Assembly: GCA_026119855.1 (NCBI GenBank)
Contig: JAOWBW010000766.1
Span: forward strand, 62,001-126,000
Length of the DNA: 64,000 bases
Reading direction: 5' to 3'
Origin: Campanula takesimana
Lineage: Eukaryota; Streptophyta; Magnoliopsida; Asterales; Campanulaceae
Numbering within the stretch: position 1 is the first letter of the stretch; each line of letters opens with the position of its first letter. This document shows, piece by piece, positions 33,409-43,911 of the stretch. Both the position numbers and the translations under genes were made by a program. The notes beneath the pieces were generated by a model that was not told where the DNA came from, searched no databases, and saw nothing but the letters and a program-made list of their open reading frames with translations.

Positions 33409-34560
33409 TCTACCTACAATTGGATCCTTGAGTTTTCTTAAGTGTCTACATCACAGGCTAAACTACCATGAGAAAATATATGAAAATTGCAATGTCGGTT
33501 TCACTTCCAACATTTCTTTTGGGCTTGTAGTCGTGATGCTTTGCTTACAAAATCCATCCTTACTCGTTAAACATGTTCATTCATCCTTAACTTGTAATTT
33601 GTACCATGCAATGCACCACTAGAAAGTTTCTTCCACATTTTCAATGAATGTCTTTGCCTTCAACCTTTCAGATGGAGAGTCAATATTACTCCTCTCACTT
33701 CTCATAATTTTTTTCATCCACCTTAACCACCCTGAGTGCAAGTTTCCTGATTCTCATTCAAGCTAAGTATGAATGGAGCCTCCAAAAGGAACCCAGAAAT
33801 AGCATGAATTGGCCTCATTCGAGATCAACAAGAAAACTGTACGTATAGGTTTCCAAAATCAATTAGAAGGACTACAAATATGATTGCAAAGATTTGGGCA
33901 ACTGATTTGCAACGCTCCATAACATCTCATCCTACATGTATAAATTAATTTCAAAGTTGCTTTTAATATCTTATGTATGCAGCGGGTCCCTTTCTCACGT
34001 CTGTATCTTTTCCTCTCTGATTGTTAGTGTCATCTCTAGCAGTTTCATAAGATACTCCTTTGTTTAGCGTGAAGTGCATCAACAAATATTTGGCGGAGCA
34101 AGCAACTATGCTTGACACTATACATATGTAGTTTGATCAAACTCTCTTCTTTAATGGCACTGATAGATCTATAATGGTATATCAATAACAAGTTATAAAA
34201 TTTCGAACATAATTAAATCAACTTAAATTTATTGTTTAAAGTACTTTCGTATTAACAATAAAAGAAAGTGAAAATCATTTGATTTGAAGGAGTAACTCTT
34301 TATTATATATTTATATATATGTCGAGTTTTTACAAAAAAAAGAAGAATAATACTTGGTTCACAAACAAAATCTCGTTCACAAAATCTTAGGTGTAATGAT
34401 TTTATTGATGTTATTAATTAGGATGTGGTGGGTTTAATATCGATGCAACCAATAAAATGTAGCCACCTTATTTTGTGAGTAAAATTTTGTGACGTTATTT
34501 TTTCCCTTCAAAAAAGAAATCAAAAAAGAAACACTTATACGTAATTTACCCAACTTAAGA
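33409..34560. other. Intergenic DNA upstream of the PPR pseudogene
   Basis: AT-rich, with no supported coding region and no closed transposon. The last part (about 34400-34560) would have been the promoter of the PPR gene; I see no strong TATA box there. Confidence 0.5.
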
Positions 34561-35359
34561 ATGATGCTAACGTTGAACGGAATCCAGCTGAGAACTTTTA
34601 ACGGTAATTTGAGCAATGAGCCTTCTTCCCTCGTTGACAACCCTTTACAATCCAACACCTTCTCACCCAAATCAAACCCAACTCACAATCCCCAATTCTT
34701 CTTACAGCAACAAAAATCTCATCAGAAAACATCATGTTTCTTTGAGACAATCTGATACTGTTAATCCCACAATCTCATGGACCTCATCAATAGCACAACA
34801 CTGCCGGAAAAAGGCCGTCTTTTGGAAGCCGCTGCACTGTTCAAACGCATGATAACGGCCGGAGTCGAACCCAATTACGTTACCTTCGTCACACTTCTAT
34901 CGGGTTGATACTTGTAATGTCAAGGTGGGCACTTCGATTGTTGATATGTATTGCAAGTGTGGTCGATTAGATCTTGCTTTTAGGAGTTTCGGGGAGATTC
35001 ATGTGAAGAATAGGGTTACTTGGAATACTATGATTAATGGGTACATGAGAAATGGGCGATTTGAGAAAGCAATCCAGCTGTTTGATGAATTGCCTAACCG
35101 AGATGTTGTCTCTTACACTTGCTTAATTGATGGGTTTGTCAAGAATGGCCAATTTGAGCTTGCCCTGGAATGGTTTCAAGAAATGCAGCTTGCTGGTGTT
35201 CAGCCGGATCATGTGACTATTGTGCCTGTACTTTCTGCATGTGCCAACTTGGGAGTCCTTGGACTAGGCTTATGGGTTAATCGATTTGTTATAGAACACG
35301 ATTTCAGGAGTAATATCTGGGTAAATAATTCGTTGATAGACATGTACTCTAGATGCGGG

Positions 35360-37217
35360 TGTTGGCAATCACCACCGCCTCTTTCTAGAAGGTTCCGGAA
35401 AATTATTATTATTACTTGCGTTTCGCCAATTGGGTACCGTAAAAACCAACAATTTGGTATCAGAGCGGTATGACCCAGGATTGTGGGAACCGCTGCTGAG
35501 GTATTGTTCGGGATCGTTGAAGGTGCACAGTAGGAGACTGTGAAGCTCGTGGTGGGAGACCAGGCTTACTTGGTGACGTGCAACGAGGCAGTACCAAGTC
35601 ACAATGGCAGATCCGGCAAGCGTATTTGGAGGAGTCCGGAGACTCAACAATGGTAATTACAAGTATTGGCGAACGTGTATGCAGTCGTACTTACAAGGAC
35701 AAGAGTTGTGGAATATTGTGGGTGGTAGCGAGACCACGCCACCGGAGAAAGAAGATGCTCAAGCATTCCGCAGATGGGAAGCCAAAGCCGGGAAGGCTAT
35801 GTATGCGCTAAAGATTAGTGTGGAAGAAGAACTATTGGAGCACGTCGAAGATGCGCAAACTCCAAAAGAAATATGGGACATGTACGTGGCGCTATTTTCG
35901 AGGACTAATGAGGCTCGTCTACAGATGCTCGAGAATGAGCTAATGTCAACCACACAGCAAGATTTAACTGTAAGTCAGTACTTCCATAAAGTTAAATCTC
36001 TTTGCCATGAAATCTCGAAGTTATATCTTGACTCAAAGATTAACGAGCAAAGGATGAAAAGAATAATTATCCATGGGTTGAGACCCGAGTTTAAGGGGAT
36101 AGTTACTGCGATCCGTGGTTGGGCCACTCAACCATCTCTATTAGAGTTTGTTGGCTAGCCAAGAAACACTAGATAAGCATACGTCAAGTGCGCCGAAGAT
36201 GAAACATGAGGAGGAGGCACTGTTTAGCCAACAAGGTCGCAGAGGGCCACAAGGACGTGTTACTGCGAGATTAAAAAAGAAAGAAGAGATCCAAGATGAG
36301 CTTGAAGAGCCGAGGTACAAAGGATGCCCTCGTGGAGGGGGAGCTAGGATGCAAGATGAAGATTGCGCTTCACTAGACAGTTGGAGACGAAACAACGAAT
36401 GCTACAACTGTGGTCGCAAGGGGCATTTCCTTAAAGATTTCCCATTTCGAAATAAGGTTGTTGAAGGCAACACAGTGTGAAGAAGAATGGGACATGGAAG
36501 CATCGTTTGCAGATATAAAGTTTCATAAAGATGATTCAGAAGAAGAAGAATGGTTTGAAGACCATGCATATCCAGTCATTGAGGAGAACTGGATGGATGA
36601 AATGGACAGTGAAAAAGAGATTGACTTCGATAAAGGTCGATGGTTTGAAGATTTAGTTGCAAATCTTAATGTTGGGTGTAAGAATAGTCTAGACGACTAT
36701 GACGCAGTTAGAGCGTTAACGAGCTTGGTCGAAGCCGACGTAGAAGAAGTAACCGTTGGGATGAACGATGCAAATTTGGATGATCCTAAGCCCATGGTCA
36801 AAGGGAAGCCAGAAATTCTGGGGGAGCAATATCAAGGCTCAGCACTAGAGCAAGGTATGTCTACGACACCGAAGCCCTCATCAAGTCTCGATGCGTTTAA
36901 CTTGAACTCGTTCGAGACACCGAAAACGACAAAAGAGAGACACAAACTGGAGGAGGAATTTTTGCCATGGCAGAATGGTAAAAAAGAAGTTGCTCATTGC
37001 TATGGAGCTTATAAGAAATCATTAAACAAGTCATGCAAGTGCAGAGAACAACAACTTGAGATGGAAGCTCTTCGTAGGAAACCATTGTTCAAATTCAAGA
37101 AGAAAGAGTCGGCGTTGAGGGGGAGTGTTGGCAATCACCACCGCCTCTTTCTAGAAGGTTCCGGAAAATTATTATTATTACTTGTGTTTCGCCAATTGGG
37201 TACCGTAAAAACCAACA
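35360..37217 (+). mobile_element. TR-GAG-type copia mini-element with 92-bp LTRs
   Basis: The two 92-bp LTRs (35360-35451; 37126-37217) differ at one base. They start TGTTGGCAATCACC and end AAAACCAACA, with target duplication gcggg (35355-35359; 37218-37222). A perfect iMet primer site, TGGTATCAGAGC, follows the 5' LTR (35455-35466), and a gaggggga tract (about 37118-37125) precedes the 3' LTR. Only a gag-like gene is present, with no protease, integrase or reverse transcriptase. This is the plan of terminal-repeat retrotransposons with a GAG domain, which would be mobilised by a copia partner. One difference between the LTRs means the insertion is young. Confidence 0.9.
35604..37125 (+). pseudogene. 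Copia-type gag of the mini-element with long acidic C-terminus
   Basis: ATG 35604 begins MADPASVFGGVRRLNNGNYKYW, a copia gag start with the NYKYW block. The gag core (KEIWDMYVALFSRTNEARLQ--ELMSTTQQDLTVSQYFHKVK) runs to about 36140. One-base shifts near 36155 and 36470 break the frame. A nucleocapsid finger, CYNCGRKGHFLKDF, has Phe where the last Cys of CCHC should be. The following acidic region (EEEEWFEDHAYP, 36530 onward) stays open to the 3' LTR and beyond. Gag would package the element RNA. The altered finger and shifts suggest this copy cannot make a normal protein. Confidence 0.82.
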
Positions 37218-37969
37218 GCGGGTGTATGGAATTAGCTCGTGAAACGTTCAAGAACATGCCTAAACGTAATGTTGTCTCTTGGAATATGGTCATTGTAGGT
37301 TTCGCTTTAAATGGAAATGCGGAGGAGGCTCTTAAATATTTCCGATTGATGCAAAATGATGGGTTTGAGCCGGATGGAGTGAGTTTCACAGGGGCTTTAT
37401 CTGCTTGTAGCCATGCTGGATTGATCTATGAAGGGTTGAAACTCTTTGGCATGATGAAGAAAGTTTACAGAATCTCACCAAGAATTGAGCGCTACGGATG
37501 TATAGTAGATCTCTATTGTCGTAAGGGCATGTTGGAGGCGGCGTTAAATTTGATAAAAAGAATGCCAATGGCTCCGAATGAAGTTGTATTGGGATCACTG
37601 CTTGCTGCTTGCAGAAATGCTGAAGACATTGCTTTAGCAGAAGAGGTAATGAATTGTATTCCTAATATAAATCCTGCTAGTGATTCAAACTATGTGCTTT
37701 TATCGAATATATTCGCGTCAGAAAGCAATTGGCATAGTGCAAGTACTGTGAGAAGGAAAATGAAGGATCATGGTATACGGAAGAAACCAGGAGTCAGCTC
37801 AGTTGAAATTGACAGTGTAGTTCATAAATTTGTGTCTGGAGATAAATCCCACTTGGAATCGGAGTATATTTACATAGTGCTTGAACATCTGTCTCTTGAG
37901 CTTAGGATCTCTGGATATGTTCCAGAGACGGAGGCAGGGGAAAAAGATGAATTGACTGAACACTTTTAG

Positions 37970-38718
37970 ATTATCTCATGGAAACAATAGAGCAAGTTGC
38001 AGACGATGTCTGGATTTGGTAAATGTTCCAAGTATGGCATTCTTATGTAAGAGCAAGGTTAGAAACGTGAAGGAGAAGATAATGGGGTTGAAAGAAGTTG
38101 AGAGACTTGAGCTTGAAGACGGTGATTTGCACGAGTCGAGATCTCCTGTACCACTTTGTGTTATCATATTTTGTACCACTCATGATCCAACTCCTCATGA
38201 TTGTTAGGACTGACATCATGATGAGGTCATCCAAACACGTGAGTCGCTGGATCATGAGTGATACATGATGTGGTACAGGAGATCTTAACTCGGTTTGTAC
38301 AGCAGCTCTGTTCACTTGTTCCCTAAGTAGGATTTCGCACTGTTGGAGAAAAAGAAAGAAAATAACCAGGAGTGTGTAAAAAGAAGCGTGGAGGCACAAA
38401 TGTTGCTCCATTTGGATTGAAACCAAGTTTTTGATTCATTTAAACTCAATACAATTTTATAACTATTGATATTTTTGTTTTGTTTAGCGTTTAGCCAATT
38501 CAAAAGATGATTTGCTCAGGCCAGTTTGCAAAGCACATTCTAGCTTTCTTTTACTAATACTTCCCCATTCCGGAAAGACATTCATACTTTGACTTTTTGG
38601 GTGATTAATCTGATTGAACATTGACCAATATTCTATTAAAATATAAGTATCTTTATGAAATTTTAAATTTTTTTATTAGTAATAATCTTTGTGAAAAACA
38701 TGTTTTACCTTAAAGAAA
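37970..38718. other. Downstream region of the PPR pseudogene with repeat copy
   Basis: 38085-38512 is a diverged copy of 32585-33050, sharing a gagacttgagcttga block, the MITE, a ggaggcacaaat block, and a gcgtttagccaattcaaa block. The rest is AT-rich without coding potential. Confidence 0.6.
38124..38300. mobile_element. MITE with long inverted repeats, copy 2
   Basis: Same family as 32621-32807. It shares the tgtaccactttgtgt and gatgtggtaca arms and the core block ccaactcctca plus ggactgacatcatg. It lies about 150 bp after the PPR stop codon. Confidence 0.6.
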
Positions 38719-39092
38719 GGAAAAACGTGTTTTTCAAAGACGTTGGCCCTATTCTTAGAAACAAGCGGTGGCATTTTTGTAAATATTGGCAAGCATCGTA
38801 AATGCCGAGTGTTAATATTACAAAAATCCAATGATTTCAAATTGACGTTTATAAACAAGAAACAAACACTTTTCTTAAGTGCTAGTGTTAGTGTTTTAAA
38901 GTGCTAGCCATTACAGTGACACTTTTAAACATTGATACTGACACTTATTAAAAGTGCCAGTGGTAGCACTTTTTTACACAACACTGGCACTTACGATCAG
39001 CGCTAAACAACTTCCCATTAATTACAAAAATGCCACCACACCATTTTAAAAACACGATGTACTCGAACCTTGGGGAAAAACACGTTTTTCCC
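38719..39092. mobile_element. Fold-back element with ggaaaaacgtgtttttc ends
   Basis: The left arm has ggaaaaacgtgttttt and, about 45 bp in, ggtggcatttttgtaa. The right arm has the inverses ttacaaaaatgccacc and aaaaacacgtttttcc. The centre is a run of agtgctagtg / cagtgacactt repeats. It probably forms a long hairpin. It has no coding region, and no clear target duplication was found. Confidence 0.55.
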
Positions 39093-39151
39093 CGGTTTCT
39101 CACAATCTTAAGATGCATGAAGAATATTCTTAGAATTTTCTTTAGAATATA

Positions 39152-39364
39152 CTCCCTCCATCCCAGACTAAGGTTCTTACTTTCTTTTTTGGTTTGTCGT
39201 AGACTAAGGTTCTTAGTCGCTTTATTACCTAAAATGGACCATGGGACCCACTTGTCATTCTCACAACAAAATCTTTTTACCCACTTTCTTTCTCTCACAA
39301 CATTTACTTTTTCTTAATCTCCGTTTAAAGTCAGACTAAGAACCTTTGTCGGGGACGGAGGGAG
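39152..39364. mobile_element. Stowaway-type MITE
   Basis: About 213 bp with inverted ends: CTCCCTCCATCCCAGACTAA left and, reversed on the right, CTCCCTCCGTCCCCGACAAA. It is flanked by the TA dinucleotide on both sides. A second internal repeat (actaaggttcttac / actaaggttcttagtc) follows the left end. Non-coding. Confidence 0.85.
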
Positions 39365-39800
39365 TAAAATTTTCATAAATTATTGGTTAAAATTCAATTT
39401 AACCATCGTCAAAAAGATTATTATCGCATCTCCAAAGCTATTATAAGTGTTAGCAACATGCTTTATCATGTAGAATTCACGCGTGTCTAGTTGGACTGTA
39501 CAACAATTCGACGAGCATTCGATCTCAACGGTCTACATTCAGGGGTTATCTAGGAGCATTTGGAACATTTTGCTGTGCTTGTGCATCTCATCCATATATC
39601 TCGCTCGCAATCTTTCCCATTACTCCAGTCCGTACACAATAGTAATGCCCTAGGCCCAAATGGATATCATGCATGCTCTGGCCAAGCCCGACTACAACTA
39701 AGCGCGGACCCAATTTCTCGTTCCACATTATGCAATGTATGTCTCGTAACTAATCCAATGGATTTGGGGCCTATGTACAAGTCAGAATGCCAAAAACTTG
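39365..39800. other. Spacer, nothing recognised
   Basis: Unremarkable sequence without supported coding potential or closed element. Confidence 0.5.
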
Positions 39801-40452
39801 TGTAAAACGCGTTTTACATGACGCTGATGCCGGAAAACACAGCGGAAAATAGATAAATCCACCACCTAACGGAATCCACCGAAAGGATACAGGATGAAGC
39901 AACTCACCACCTTTGGAATCCACCAAAAGGATACAGAGTTGGAAGAAGTTCACCACTCTATGGAATCCACCAAAGAGAGAAAGAACAAGAAACAAGCACT
40001 AAGCTTTATGTTTATAAATTCACTCAAAACTCAACCTGTTTTACAATGGCATCTTCTAGGGTATTTATAGATTACTTGGAACATCCCTCCAAGCTTAGGA
40101 AAACTAAAAGTACAAAAAGATAAGAGTAACAATAATTATTGAGAGATAAGATAGCCTAGAAATATTAAAAGACATTAGAAACATGAATACGATACAATTT
40201 TCGGATGAATCTGACTTTCAAACTGTCCTTCACCAAAACAGTCATAACTCTCACAAGAAAGCTCCAAATGGTGATCCGAAAGAAGTTGTAGAAACTAGAC
40301 TCAGAGGCCTATTTAATGATATTTTTCTTGTAATTTTTGGCTAAATCTTTTGTGAGATACACTCTGTAGAAATGGACAGATTCTGTTGAGAATGTCAAAT
40401 ACCAATTGCTTAGTTCCGGCGTCATACTCCCCCACTTGAAGAAAATTTGTCC

Positions 40453-40932
40453 TCAAATTTTATTTAGTGTATTAAAAAGACTTTCAAGAATCCTTTCCAA
40501 AAGACCTTGACGAATTTTAAACTTTATCGCCCCCATGATGACATCCATCCAATCGCTCCAACGAGTTTTGAGAAAGTAATCAATAATAAGTTTCTTGATA
40601 AACCAAGAGATGGAAAAACTTAAATGATCAACATCAAAAGGATCTTTGTAGAAATATTCAAGTTTAAGATTTCCAAAACTATCCTTTGACCGACCAAATG
40701 AAAAGATGTTAAAAGCATTTGAATTTTTGCAAAGTAAAGAAGATGATAAAGAACCACAAATTTGACAATAAGCCACACATTTGTCGAAACGTGGAGGTGA
40801 ACCATTTTGAAGATGATGAAAAGACAAATCTATTATATCTTGAGGATACTTATCGAAGATCGGAGGTAGAGACCAATCAACATTTGGTTGTGGTGTAATG
40901 GTACTAGTAAAAGGCCAAAAAAGACTATCCAT
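40453..40932 (-). CDS. Unrecognised 159-aa protein of the triple-LTR element, copy 1
   Basis: This minus-strand ORF starts with ATG at 40930-40932, about 160 bp after the primer site, and fills most of the internal region. It is rich in Phe, Ser, Asp and Leu, with a CVAYCQICGSLSSSLLCKNS segment whose three cysteines could bind metal. A hydrophobic/aromatic block follows (SISWFIKKLIIDYF). It has no gag, zinc-knuckle or transmembrane signature. The identical second copy keeps the frame open, but that only reflects the recent duplication. It may be a packaging or regulatory protein of a parasitic element, or a captured host fragment. Function unknown. Confidence 0.55.
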   Translation of the reverse strand: MDSLFWPFTSTITPQPNVDWSLPPIFDKYPQDIIDLSFHHLQNGSPPRFDKCVAYCQICGSLSSSLLCKNSNAFNIFSFGRSKDSFGNLKLEYFYKDPFDVDHLSFSISWFIKKLIIDYFLKTRWSDWMDVIMGAIKFKIRQGLLERILESLFNTLNKI

Positions 40933-41708
40933 GATGGATTGGGAAAGGAATATATATATTTTTTATTTTTTTTTATAAGAAAATAGGAGATGAAGAATAA
41001 GGATCGGGGAAATGATATATAAACTGAAACAAAAACACCCACGGACTAAACAACGCTAAGAAGGTTGTTTATAACCGGGCTCTAGATACCACTTGATGCC
41101 GAAAAACACAGCGGAAACCACCTAACGGAATCCACCGAAAGGATACAGGATGAAGCAACTCACCACCTTTGGAATCCACCAAAAGGATACAGAGTTGGAA
41201 GAAGTTCACCACTCTATGGAATCCACCAAAGAGAGAAAGAACAAGAAACAAGCACTAAGCTTTATGTTTATAAATTCACTCAAAACTCAACCTGTTTTAC
41301 AATGGCATCTTCTAGGGTATTTATAGATTACTTGGAACATCCCTCCAAGCTTAGGAAAACTAAAAGTACAAAAATATAAGACTAACAATAATTATTGAGA
41401 GATAAGATAGCCTAGAAATATTAAAAGACATTAGAAACATGAATACTAGACAATTTTCGGATGAATCTGACTTTCAAACTGTCCTTCACCAAAACAGTCA
41501 TAACTCTCACTAGAAAGCTCCAAATGGTGATCCGAAAAAAGTTGTAGAAACTAGACTCAGAGGCCTATTTAATGATATTTTTCTTGTAATTTTTGGCTAA
41601 ATCGTTTGTGAGATACACTCTGTAGAAATGGACAGATTCTGTTGAGAATGTCAAATACCAATCGCTTAGTTCCGGCGTCATACTCCCCCACTTGAAGAAA
41701 ATTTGTCC

Positions 41709-42188
41709 TCAAATTTTATTTAGTGTATTAAAAAGACTTTCAAGAATCCTTTCCAAAAGACCTTGACGAATTTTAAACTTTATCGCCCCCATGATGACAT
41801 CCATCCAATCGCTCCAACGAGTTTTGAGAAAGTAATCAATAATAAGTTTCTTGATAAACCAAGAGATGGAAAAACTTAAATGATCAACATCAAAAGGATC
41901 TTTGTAGAAATATTCAAGTTTAAGATTTCCAAAACTATCCTTTGACCGACCAAATGAAAAGATGTTAAAAGCATTTGAATTTTTGCAAAGTAAAGAAGAT
42001 GATAAAGAACCACAAATTTGACAATAAGCCACACATTTGTCGAAACGTGGAGGTGAACCATTTTGAAGATGATGAAAAGACAAATCTATTATATCTTGAG
42101 GATACTTATCGAAGATCGGAGGTAGAGACCAATCAACATTTGGTTGTGGTGTAATGGTACTAGTAAAAGGCCAAAAAAGACTATCCAT
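41709..42188 (-). CDS. Unrecognised 159-aa protein of the triple-LTR element, copy 2
   Basis: Identical in predicted protein to the ORF at 40453-40932. It has the same position relative to its primer site and purine tract. See that entry for description. Confidence 0.55.
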   Translation of the reverse strand: MDSLFWPFTSTITPQPNVDWSLPPIFDKYPQDIIDLSFHHLQNGSPPRFDKCVAYCQICGSLSSSLLCKNSNAFNIFSFGRSKDSFGNLKLEYFYKDPFDVDHLSFSISWFIKKLIIDYFLKTRWSDWMDVIMGAIKFKIRQGLLERILESLFNTLNKI

Positions 42189-43322
42189 GATGGATTGGGA
42201 AAGGAATATATATATTTTTTATTTTTTTTTATAAGAAAATAGGAGATGAAGAATAAGGATCGGGGAAATGATATATAAACTGAAACAAAAACACCCACGG
42301 ACTAAACAACGCTAAGAAGGTTGTTTATAACCGAGCTCTAGATACCACTTGATGCCGAAAAACACAGCGGAAACCACCTAACGGAATCCACCGAAAGGAT
42401 ACAGGATGAAGCAACTCACCACCTTTGGAATCCACCAAAAGGATACAGAGTTGGAAGAAGTTCACCACTCTATGGAATCCACCAAAGAGAGAAAGAACAA
42501 GAAACAAGCACTAAGCTTTATGTTTATAAATTCACTCAAAACTCAACCTGTTTTACAATGGCATCTTCTAGGGTATTTATAGATTACTTGGAACATCCCT
42601 CCAAGCTTAGGAAAACTAAAAGTACAAAAATATAAGACTAACAATAATTATTGAGAGATAAGATAGCCTAGAAATATTAAAAGACATTAGAAACATCTGA
42701 CTTTCAAACTGTCCTTCACCAAAACAGTCATAACTCTCACTAGAAAGAAGTTGTAGAAACTAGACTAAGAGACCTATTTAATGATATTTTTCTTGTAATT
42801 TTTGGCTAAATCATTTGTGAGATACACTCTGTAGAAATGGACAGATTCTGTTGAGAATGTCAAATACCAATCGCTTAGTTCCGGCGTCAGACGCTTAGGA
42901 AAAACGTGTTTTTAAAAAAAATGCGCGGTGACATTTTTATAAATAATCGGAACTTATCAAACGGTTCTGGATATTAATATAAAGCCTTCCGGATATGAGA
43001 TTGATAGACAGAACCTTTGAAAGTGACAGTCAAAAGGGTTCTGGATGTCAATAAAGTCTTCTGAATATCAATATGAAGCCTTCTGGATATGAGATTGATA
43101 GCTAGAACCTTTGAAAGTGATAGCCAGAACCTTTGAAAGTGATAGCCAGAAGGTTTTTTCTGATTTTTTTTAGAGTAACAAAAGTGTTAATAGATAGCCA
43201 GTGACAATGTTTAGGATGACCAGTTTCTGTATTACGAAGGTCCAGAGTGAGTGTGTCGATGAGCGCCAGATGATTTTGAAAAAACGTTTTTCCTAATCAT
43301 TAGGAAAACGCATTTTACAGGA

Positions 43323-43911
43323 GACCAACTCAGTCAGAAGTCAGAATACATGGCCATTCGAATTTTTTTATTATATTGCTCTTCAAAACGAATGATCGAT
43401 TCAAAATTTTCCTTGATCGAGAGGAATTTTGAAAATACAGTAAGATATTTATTATGGGACAGAGGGAGTAAGTCAATATTACTATAATATTTTTGTATGA
43501 CCGCTATGATATAACTCATAGTATTAAAAGATAACTTTTAGTTTACAATAAATCATCAACATACTATTATAAAATGGACGGACTGCTGTACGATCCGACT
43601 TTCTAGATCACTGATCCAATAGCTTGTAGTTGATAGCGCTGACATTTTCATAACGCAACATATGTAATTTGGACTCGAAATCGCTGCAGTGAGAATTTGC
43701 TATTCTCGCTGCAGCGCTGTTGTTTACGGCTCCGATTTGTGCATATCGCCTGGGACGATATGTGGCTGAGATAGATTTGAAACTTTGTGGGTCCCACCGA
43801 GCTTAAAAACACCTAGTCCTTTGACCACAAAAATAGAGTGAGATAGCAAAATCGAGTCTGTTGGTAACAAACTAAGACTGGAGAAAATTCAATTCCATGT
43901 AAATCTTATAA
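43323..43911. other. Spacer with hairpin and MITE remnant
   Basis: No coding region. 43446-43462 (gggacagagggagta) looks like one surviving end of a Stowaway-type MITE. 43681-43715 is a hairpin: a 15-bp stem cgctgcagtgagaat / attctcgctgcagcg with one G-T pair and a 5-nt loop. The last nine bases (atcttataa) are the target duplication of the next element. Confidence 0.55.

Larger units (their letters stand above)
34616..37969 (+). pseudogene. CLB19: CLB19-like pentatricopeptide repeat protein, split by a retroelement
   Basis: In Arabidopsis CLB19 (PDE247, At1g05750) is a chloroplast PPR protein needed for C-to-U editing of rpoA and clpP transcripts. The assignment rests on recalled similarity across the length: the start MSLLPSL, the block TISWTSSI, the PPR run IVDMYCKCGRLDLAF--VTWNTMINGYMRNG--RDVVSYTCLIDGF, and the E-domain blocks PNEVVLGSLLAACRN, YVLLSNIFAS and KKPGVSSVEID. 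It is intronless. Breaks are a one-base loss near 34812 (after CRKK, before GRLLEAA), loss of about 27 codons at 34908-34920, and a retroelement (35360-37217) inserted after MYSRCG with target duplication gcggg. Removing the element and one gcggg rejoins the frame. Since CLB19 is essential in Arabidopsis, a working copy probably exists elsewhere. Confidence 0.75.
39825..42889 (-). mobile_element. Non-autonomous LTR retrotransposon in LTR-I-LTR-I-LTR form
   Basis: Three LTRs (39825-40424; 41094-41680; 42350-42889) alternate with two internal regions of exactly 669 bp (40425-41093; 41681-42349). The LTRs start TGATGCCG and end TTCCGGCGTCA. The outer flanks are gacgc (39820-39824; 42890-42894), one target duplication for the whole block. 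On the minus strand each internal region begins with an iMet-like primer site (TGGTATCTAGAGC) and ends with a purine tract (caagtgggggagta). The two internals appear to differ at a single base, so the duplication is very young. Unequal recombination between LTRs of sister copies explains the structure. It has no gag, protease or polymerase. Confidence 0.9.
39801..43322. mobile_element. Fold-back element interrupted by a triple-LTR element
   Basis: If the LTR element (39825-42889) and one gacgc are removed, the left arm reads tgtaaaacgcgttttaca ... ttaggaaaaacgtgttttt. The right arm (about 43275-43322) carries the inverse aaaaacgtttttcctaa ... aaaacgcattttaca. The centre (42950-43200) is made of short direct repeats such as agaacctttgaaagtgatag. 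The left arm also shares the ggtgacatttttataaata block with the element at 38719, so the two are one family. Confidence 0.5.

Noticed and set aside
33290..33622. Plus-strand 110-codon open frame
   Set aside because: It is produced by the in-frame 69-bp duplication, and no homology or gene context supports it.
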